From NCBI GenBank assembly GCA_017395715.1, contig JAFQNZ010000023.1:1-6644 (forward strand): 6,644 bases of DNA, given 5' to 3'. The DNA comes from Clostridia bacterium. GTDB lineage: Bacteria > Bacillota > Clostridia > Oscillospirales > CAG-272. The notes below the pieces were generated by a model. It had not been told where the DNA came from and ran no database searches. It was given only the letters and a program-made list of their open reading frames with translations. The translations under genes and the position numbers were made by a program. This document shows, piece by piece, positions 5,936 through 6,644 of the stretch. Within the stretch, counting starts at the first letter, position 1; every line of letters starts with the position of its first letter.

Positions 5936-5967
5936 ATCAAAATATAATACTTAAAGCGCCGTCTGAT
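5927..5967 (+). repeat. Pair of 11-base direct repeats spaced by 30 bases
   Basis: CGCCGTGTGAT (5927-5937) recurs as CGCCGTCTGAT (5957-5967) with one mismatch and a 30-base period. Each copy also has an inverted CGGCG partner, at 5905-5909 and 5973-5977, so each can form a hairpin; the second stem (5957-5961 with 5973-5977) ends 7 bases before the GGAG ribosome site of the peptidase gene. The pair could be a double protein site or a duplicated RNA hairpin. Function unknown. Confidence 0.35.
5943..5948 (+). promoter_or_regulatory. Possible -10 box for the peptidase gene
   Basis: A perfect TATAAT lies 46 bases before the chosen start codon, but no good -35 box is seen 16-18 bases upstream (best matches are three of six) and there is no extended -10 TG. 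If used, it needs an activator, and the start would be near 5955. Otherwise the gene is reached by readthrough from the sugar operon. Confidence 0.3.
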
Positions 5968-5994
5968 AGGATCGGCGGAGAAATGGAGCAAACA

Positions 5995-6591
5995 ATGACA
6001 AAGCTTTCTGAACAGTATTTGACCTTTGACAACAGCGAGGGGTTGATCGATGAAAATCTTTACAACATGATCATCGATTGCTTCGACAAAAAGTACAAAG
6101 ATATCTGCGACTTCTTCAACTATGGAGAACTTCTTAAGACTTCGATCGTGCCCGCGCCCAACTATAAAGGCGTTGCCGCTACTTATACCGAAACCGGCAA
6201 GGTGATCATGGGTACAAAGTATTACGAACAGCATAAGTTAGATGCTGACAGCTTGATCCACGAGTGGATCCATGTGGCTCAGCGTTATCCCCAGTTTGAA
6301 CCCGGTTGGCTCACCGAAGGTCTTGCAGACTACGGCAGAGAAAAGTTCGGTGTTTACAACAAGGAAGCCGGATGGGCGCTTCCCAAGTATAACCCCAAGC
6401 ATCACTATACACAGGCTTACCGCGTAACCGCTTCTTTCCTGATTTGGCTGGAAGATAATGTGGATAAGGACATCAACTGGAAGCTCAATGACCTTCTCAA
6501 AAAGGGCGCATATACCGATAACTGCTGGGTGGAATTCACCGGCAAGACGGTGGATGAGCTGTGGGACGATTACGCAAAGGCTAACAGCTGA
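5995..6591 (+). CDS. Basic secretory protein (BSP) family zinc metallopeptidase-like protein
   Basis: A 198-residue protein of the plant-type basic secretory protein family (Pfam BSP), thought to be zinc peptidases. The zinc motif HEWIH is at 89-93, followed by Gln96 and, after 11 residues, EGLADYGREKFG (108-119), where Glu108 or Asp112 would be the third ligand. The C-terminal half, YTQAYRVTASFLIWLE (138-153) and FTGKTVDELWDDY (181-193), also matches the family closely. Family members are normally secreted or carry a signal peptide, but this one starts with a polar MTKLSEQ and has no hydrophobic leader, so it is predicted to be cytoplasmic or exported by another route. The start at 5995 is preferred because GGAG (5985-5988) lies 6 bases upstream; ATG 5983 has GGAG only 2 bases away, and ATG 5920 lies within a hairpin. 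Substrate unknown. It stands alone after the sugar operon. Confidence 0.82.
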   Translation: MTKLSEQYLTFDNSEGLIDENLYNMIIDCFDKKYKDICDFFNYGELLKTSIVPAPNYKGVAATYTETGKVIMGTKYYEQHKLDADSLIHEWIHVAQRYPQFEPGWLTEGLADYGREKFGVYNKEAGWALPKYNPKHHYTQAYRVTASFLIWLEDNVDKDINWKLNDLLKKGAYTDNCWVEFTGKTVDELWDDYAKANS

Positions 6592-6596
6592 TTTAG

Positions 6597-6627
6597 AAAA
6601 AATAATGCTCTGCTGATGCAGAGCATT
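6597..6627 (-). terminator. Intrinsic terminator for a converging minus-strand gene
   Basis: AATGCTCTGC (6604-6613) and GCAGAGCATT (6618-6627) form a perfect 10-pair stem with a TGAT loop. Read on the minus strand it is followed, after one base, by six T (6602-6597), the classic intrinsic terminator. On the plus strand it is followed by CACGCGGG, with no U-tract, so it would stop the peptidase transcript poorly. A minus-strand TGA at 6629-6627 may be the stop codon of the gene it serves, but only five codons of that frame are visible. Confidence 0.8.
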
Positions 6628-6644
6628 CACGCGGGCGTGGCGGA

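Noticed and set aside
5920..5994. Upstream start codons for the peptidase (ATG 5920 or 5983)
   Set aside because: ATG 5920 lies inside a GC-rich hairpin with no ribosome site, and ATG 5983 has its GGAG only 2 bases away; ATG 5995 has GGAG at 6 bases and the protein still has the full family core.
1..6644. CRISPR array, tRNA, rRNA, insertion sequence or phage genes
   Set aside because: No regularly spaced repeats, no cloverleaf or rRNA-like sequence, no transposase-like product and no terminal inverted repeats were seen on reading both strands.

Overview
The window looks like chromosome of an anaerobic Firmicute of the Clostridia, most likely an uncultured gut-type Oscillospirales or Christensenellales relative. 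This is inferred from strong AGGAGG-type ribosome sites, SigA-type promoters, compact operons, moderate GC coding DNA separated by a very AT-rich spacer, and a class I tetrahydrofolate (THF) riboswitch in front of folT-folC. No marker gene fixes the taxon.

Layout. Positions 1-1382 (minus strand) hold the first 460 codons of an ABC exporter with fused membrane and ATPase domains; its 3' end lies outside the window. Positions 1383-1782 are a divergent control region: a minus-strand promoter overlapped by a perfect inverted repeat, an AT-rich stretch, a strong plus-strand promoter, a THF riboswitch, and a hairpin that buries the Shine-Dalgarno (SD) sequence of the next gene. Positions 1783-3587 are folT (folate-specific ECF S component) and folC (folylpolyglutamate synthase), overlapping by ATGA. 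Together they form a folate salvage operon: FolT brings folates in and FolC traps them by adding glutamates, while THF probably shuts off translation through the riboswitch.

A second plus-strand operon starts at a perfect consensus promoter (TTGACA, 17 bases, TATAAT, 3616-3644). It carries a small unrecognised gene (3653-3940) whose start codon sits almost on the predicted transcription start, then a TIM-barrel sugar isomerase/epimerase-like protein (3959-4807) and a Gfo/Idh/MocA oxidoreductase (4826-5887), each gene separated by 18 bases. The last two are a typical pair for oxidising and rearranging or cleaving a sugar, cyclitol or glycoside; the substrate is not visible.

After a leader with GC-rich hairpins and a near-exact 11-base repeat comes a gene for a basic-secretory-protein-family zinc metallopeptidase (5995-6591) with no signal peptide. 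The right edge holds a strong intrinsic terminator reading on the minus strand, which implies a converging gene just outside. I found no tRNA, rRNA, CRISPR or mobile element. The most interesting items are the riboswitch expression platform, with a visible switching helix, and the apparently leaderless small gene.
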